A stretch of 47,530 nucleotides of DNA. It comes from Acidiferrobacterales bacterium. Its GTDB lineage: Bacteria > Pseudomonadota > Gammaproteobacteria > Acidiferrobacterales > JAJDNE01. Made by a program: the position numbers and the translations under genes. The stretch lies in contig JAJDNE010000012.1 of assembly GCA_022340825.1 (NCBI GenBank), positions 1 to 47,530 on the forward strand, read 5' to 3'. Every line of letters begins with the position of its first letter. Positions within the stretch are counted from its first letter, which is position 1. The notes below the pieces were generated by a model. That model saw only the letters and a list, made by a program, of their open reading frames with translations. It was not told the origin of the DNA and searched no databases. Shown in pieces: positions 44,746 to 47,530 of this stretch.

Positions 44746-45614
44746 AACAGAAAATCTCCCGCGTGTATCTCAATGGTGACTACGTCGATGCCAATGAAGC
44801 GAAAGTCTCGGCATTCGATCGTGGGTTTATATTTGGAGACGGCGTATATGAAGTGATACCGGTATACGGTGGTCGCCCCTTTCGCCTGCCGCAGCATCTG
44901 TCGCGCCTTAAGGCAAGCCTGGCTGCCATCATGATCGCCAATCCGTTAACTGATGCGCAATGGACCGGCATTATTGACGAACTGGTTCAGGACGCCGGTA
45001 AAACTGACCAGGCAATCTATTTACAGGTTACCCGCGGCGCGGCACCACGCGATCATGCCTTTCCGGCTGACACCGAACCAACGGTGTTCGCCTATTCGAA
45101 ACCAATGACCTATCCCGGGCCAGCCGAGATTGAAAATGGTGTCGGCGCCATTACCACGGCAGATATCCGTTGGCGCCGCTGTGACATCAAGGCAATCGCG
45201 CTACTGGCCAACGTGGTGCTGCGCCAGCAGGCGATTGCCCAGGGAAAGGCCGAGGCGATTCTGGTTCATGACGGACACATCACCGAGGGTGCGGCGAGCA
45301 ACATTTTTATCGTGAAAGACAATGTGATTTACACCGCAGCCAAGAGTGAACAGATCCTGCCGGGCATTACGCGTGATTTGGTGGTAGAGCTGGCGCAACA
45401 AAATGATATCGATTGCCGCGAGATGAGTATCACCGAGCAGCAACTGCGTGACGCCGATGAAGTCTGGCTAACGAGTTCAATGAAGGAAATTCTGCCCATT
45501 GTTGAAATCGACGGAATAAGAGTCGGCAATGGCAAGCGCGGACCTATGCACCAACGTGTATTTGAACTCCTCCAGGCCTACAAGGACGACTTTCGGGCAG
45601 GTACGGTTGACTAA
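44742..45614 (+). CDS. dat: D-amino acid aminotransferase
   Basis: This PLP enzyme of fold type IV interconverts D-alanine and D-glutamate with their 2-oxo acids. The 290-residue protein has the PLP lysine Lys150 in CDIKAIALLANVV, the D-specific TRGAAPRDH signature (Arg99) and Glu182 in ITEGAASNIF. FDRGFIFGDGVYEV is at the N-terminus. The ATG at 44742 overlaps the stop of the carboxypeptidase homologue. Supply or recycling of wall D-amino acids fits the location. Branched-chain aminotransferases share the fold, but the TRG...RDH pattern favours D-amino acids. Confidence 0.9.
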   Translation: MKQKISRVYLNGDYVDANEAKVSAFDRGFIFGDGVYEVIPVYGGRPFRLPQHLSRLKASLAAIMIANPLTDAQWTGIIDELVQDAGKTDQAIYLQVTRGAAPRDHAFPADTEPTVFAYSKPMTYPGPAEIENGVGAITTADIRWRRCDIKAIALLANVVLRQQAIAQGKAEAILVHDGHITEGAASNIFIVKDNVIYTAAKSEQILPGITRDLVVELAQQNDIDCREMSITEQQLRDADEVWLTSSMKEILPIVEIDGIRVGNGKRGPMHQRVFELLQAYKDDFRAGTVD

Positions 45615-46299
45615 CGCCACACAAGTTTTACGTGACGAAAGCGACAACGTCGTTATGCGTAATCTGGGTCGAATGGACTACGAAACCGTCTGGAATGCCA
45701 TGCGCAGCTTCAATAGCACCCGCACGCCTGAAACCGGGGATGAAATCTGGCTGGTGGAACACGAGCCGGTGTATACCCTCGGCCTCAACTGTAAAAAAGC
45801 AAATATCGTGGAGCCCAATGACATACCGGTAGTCAAAACTGATCGGGGCGGACAAATCACTTACCACGGACCGGGCCAGGTAGTGGTCTACGTCTTGCTT
45901 GATCTGAAGCGGCGCGGCCTGGGTGTGAAGCAGCTGGTTCATGCCATGGAGCAAGCAGTTATCGATTTACTCGGAGACTATCAGGTAGAGGCCAGCCGTC
46001 GAACGGATGCCCCCGGCGTCTATGTCGAAGGCGCCAAAATCGCTGCGCTCGGCTTGCGGGTCAAGCAAGGCAGCAGTTACCACGGCATTGCGCTGAATGT
46101 AGCCATGGATTTATCGCCATTCAGCCGCATCGATCCGTGCGGCTACCCGGGCCTGGCTACTACCGAGCTGAAAGACCTTGGAATCTCGCTGGATGTATTT
46201 GATGCCGGCGAACGCCTCGTCAGCCACCTTGCCCCCATCCTCGGGTACAATGGCGCCCGTTTCAATCAGAGCCAACCGGAAGGTCTTGCCCATGCGTGA
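45607..46299 (+). CDS. lipB: Octanoyl-[ACP]:protein octanoyltransferase LipB
   Basis: LipB moves octanoate from acyl carrier protein to lipoyl domains, the first step of lipoate synthesis. Landmarks are [37 protein letters not shown], the catalytic lysine in [12 protein letters not shown] and the catalytic cysteine in [12 protein letters not shown]. The start is uncertain. The TTG at 45607 has AGG five bases upstream and overlaps the dat stop by 8 bases (230 residues). The ATG at 45655 has a poor ribosome site but would start close to the conserved region. It overlaps lipA by 8 bases. Confidence 0.95.
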   Translation: MTNATQVLRDESDNVVMRNLGRMDYETVWNAMRSFNSTRTPETGDEIWLVEHEPVYTLGLNCKKANIVEPNDIPVVKTDRGGQITYHGPGQVVVYVLLDLKRRGLGVKQLVHAMEQAVIDLLGDYQVEASRRTDAPGVYVEGAKIAALGLRVKQGSSYHGIALNVAMDLSPFSRIDPCGYPGLATTELKDLGISLDVFDAGERLVSHLAPILGYNGARFNQSQPEGLAHA

Positions 46300-47248
46300 C
46301 GACGACACGCCGATCCTGCCGCCCAATCCCGCCAAGGGCGAATCCAAAACGGCACGGATACCCATCAAGGTGCAGCCGCGTGCCAATCCATTGCGTAAAC
46401 CAAATTGGATACGTGCATCGGCACCTAATCGGCCGGAAGTATTGCGCGTCAAGGACCTGCTGCGCGAACACCAACTGCACTCCGTCTGCGAGGAAGCCGC
46501 CTGCCCGAATATTGGTGAGTGTTTTGCGCACGGCACTGCCACGTTCATGATCATGGGTAAACTGTGTACACGTCGGTGCCCTTTCTGCGACGTCGGGCAC
46601 GGGCGACCGGACCCGCTTGACCCGGAAGAACCGGAAAACCTCGCCCGGGCGATTGGCAACCTGGGGCTGAAATTTGTCGTCATTACCTCGGTTGATCGCG
46701 ACGACCTGCGTGATGGTGGCGCAGCACATTTTGCAGCCTGCATCGATGCAGTACGCGAGCATTCACCCCACACCACGGTAGAAGTGCTGGTGCCCGATTT
46801 TCGTGGGCGCCTGGAAACGGCACTGGATATACTTTCTGCCACACCTCCTGACGTGTTTAACCATAACCTCGAAACCATTCCGCGCCTGTACCGCCAGGCA
46901 CGGCCCGGTGCGGACTATGAGAACTCGTTAACCTTGTTGCAGGAATTTAAGACACGAAATCCGGACGTGCCCACCAAGTCCGGCATCATGGTCGGGCTCG
47001 GCGAAACCAACGAAGAAGTGGAAGCGGTGATGCGCGACTTGCGCGACCATGGCGTCAACCTGTTAACGATCGGTCAGTACCTTCAGCCGGGACCGCACCA
47101 TTTACCAGTCGAACGCTACGTCACTCCTGATGAATTCGCTGTGTTCGAAAAACTGGGATATGAGATGGGATTTGATAACGTTGCCAGCGGGCCAATGGTG
47201 CGTTCTTCCTATCACGCCGACTTGCAGGCAGCCGGTAATCGAAAGTAG
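46292..47248 (+). CDS. lipA: Lipoyl synthase LipA
   Basis: LipA is a radical-SAM enzyme that inserts two sulfurs into the octanoyl chain. The 318-residue protein has the auxiliary cluster motif C-x4-C-x5-C ([12 protein letters not shown]), the radical-SAM motif CTRRCPFC, and the C-terminal RSSYHAD whose serine ligates the auxiliary cluster. The ATG at 46292 overlaps the lipB stop and has GGAAGG upstream. The frame open to 46178 lies inside lipB and is not used. It is the last gene of the cluster. No terminator is evident in the 282 bases that follow. Confidence 0.98.
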   Translation: MRDDDTPILPPNPAKGESKTARIPIKVQPRANPLRKPNWIRASAPNRPEVLRVKDLLREHQLHSVCEEAACPNIGECFAHGTATFMIMGKLCTRRCPFCDVGHGRPDPLDPEEPENLARAIGNLGLKFVVITSVDRDDLRDGGAAHFAACIDAVREHSPHTTVEVLVPDFRGRLETALDILSATPPDVFNHNLETIPRLYRQARPGADYENSLTLLQEFKTRNPDVPTKSGIMVGLGETNEEVEAVMRDLRDHGVNLLTIGQYLQPGPHHLPVERYVTPDEFAVFEKLGYEMGFDNVASGPMVRSSYHADLQAAGNRK

Positions 47249-47530
47249 CCGACATCTGAAAGATTGTGGTGTACAAGCTATCTTGATTTGCATTTGCGCG
47301 CGAAAGGGTCGTGGGCAAGTCGCGCACCCAGGTACAGAAAGACCACAGCACCATTCCGGTCTGGTGTCTTCATCGGGCCATGTGTACAGCCAGACAAAGT
47401 CAATTAACCAGCCAGGGATACCAGGGCGAAACAAGAAGCACTTTTCCCCACGTTGATCCCCCCGACCGGATTCCTGAATAAAATATACCTGCACGAGATT
47501 TCGCGTAATTGATCTCTGTCAAACTCTCGA

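Noticed and set aside
46111-46878. Minus-strand frame of 255 codons over lipB/lipA
   Set aside because: It is antisense to two certain genes, and its serine/arginine-rich composition is typical of a shadow frame.
47130-47456. Open frames on both strands at and after the end of lipA
   Set aside because: They overlap lipA or show no protein-like pattern. Nothing supports a gene in 47249-47530, although a gene may begin beyond the window.

Overview
This window comes from the chromosome of a gammaproteobacterium of moderately high GC. The evidence is the hflD homologue, the contiguous mreBCD-mrdA-rodA-mltB-rlpA block running into lipB-lipA, the proteobacterial COX15-type heme A synthase, and gatCAB divergent from mreB. 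The genus cannot be named from the sequence. No rRNA, tRNA, CRISPR array, transposase or phage gene was seen. Nearly all of it is coding. The only gene-free stretches approaching 300 bases are 1-262 (inverted repeats, one faintly attC-like), 17070-17362 (nothing recognised) and 47249-47530 (nothing recognised).

Layout. 1-2935: an AT-rich DUF4386 membrane protein, then a DUF4197 lipoprotein and rsgA, all on the minus strand. 3003-6460: a DUF2797 protein, a STAS-like protein, a CBS-pair protein and a tandem kinase-pseudokinase with a C-terminal membrane anchor. 6617-12003: a TetR regulator with a palindromic operator over its own start, then a TolC-like protein and an RND pump, translationally coupled, with no membrane-fusion gene, closed by a strong terminator. 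12091-17069: a membrane-anchored protein with a zinc-peptidase motif, heme A synthase, and a three-PAS GGDEF-EAL protein. 17363-20095: a DksA-like protein, moeA, and divergent moaB-moaC for molybdenum cofactor synthesis. 20192-20963: three DUF2892 small membrane genes in a row, the middle one broken by an amber codon. 21156-24671: a very large iron-sulfur flavoprotein. 24718-31210: a minus-strand run of envelope and redox genes (small secreted protein, GcvR-like ACT protein, atypical MBL protein, diheme cytochrome c, MAPEG, DUF2905, DUF2147, pentapeptide repeats, GMC oxidoreductase and its Tat-exported partner). 31340-32804: VOC protein, MIP18-family protein and hflD. 32817-36051: gatCAB.

The last 11 kb (36176-47248) is an eleven-gene, tightly packed plus-strand cluster: mreB, mreC, mreD, mrdA, rodA, mltB, rlpA, a PBP5-type carboxypeptidase homologue, a D-amino acid aminotransferase, lipB and lipA. 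It joins the rod-shape machinery (MreBCD scaffold, RodA-PBP2 synthase) to wall-cleaving enzymes, D-amino acid supply and lipoate synthesis.

The most striking observation is that the PBP5-type protein has lost all three catalytic motifs of the family while keeping the rest of both domains. This suggests a non-enzymatic paralogue inside the cell-shape operon. Other points of interest are the kinase-pseudokinase, the RND/TolC pair without an adaptor, the MBL protein lacking two zinc-binding histidines next to a diheme cytochrome, and the DUF2892 pseudogene.
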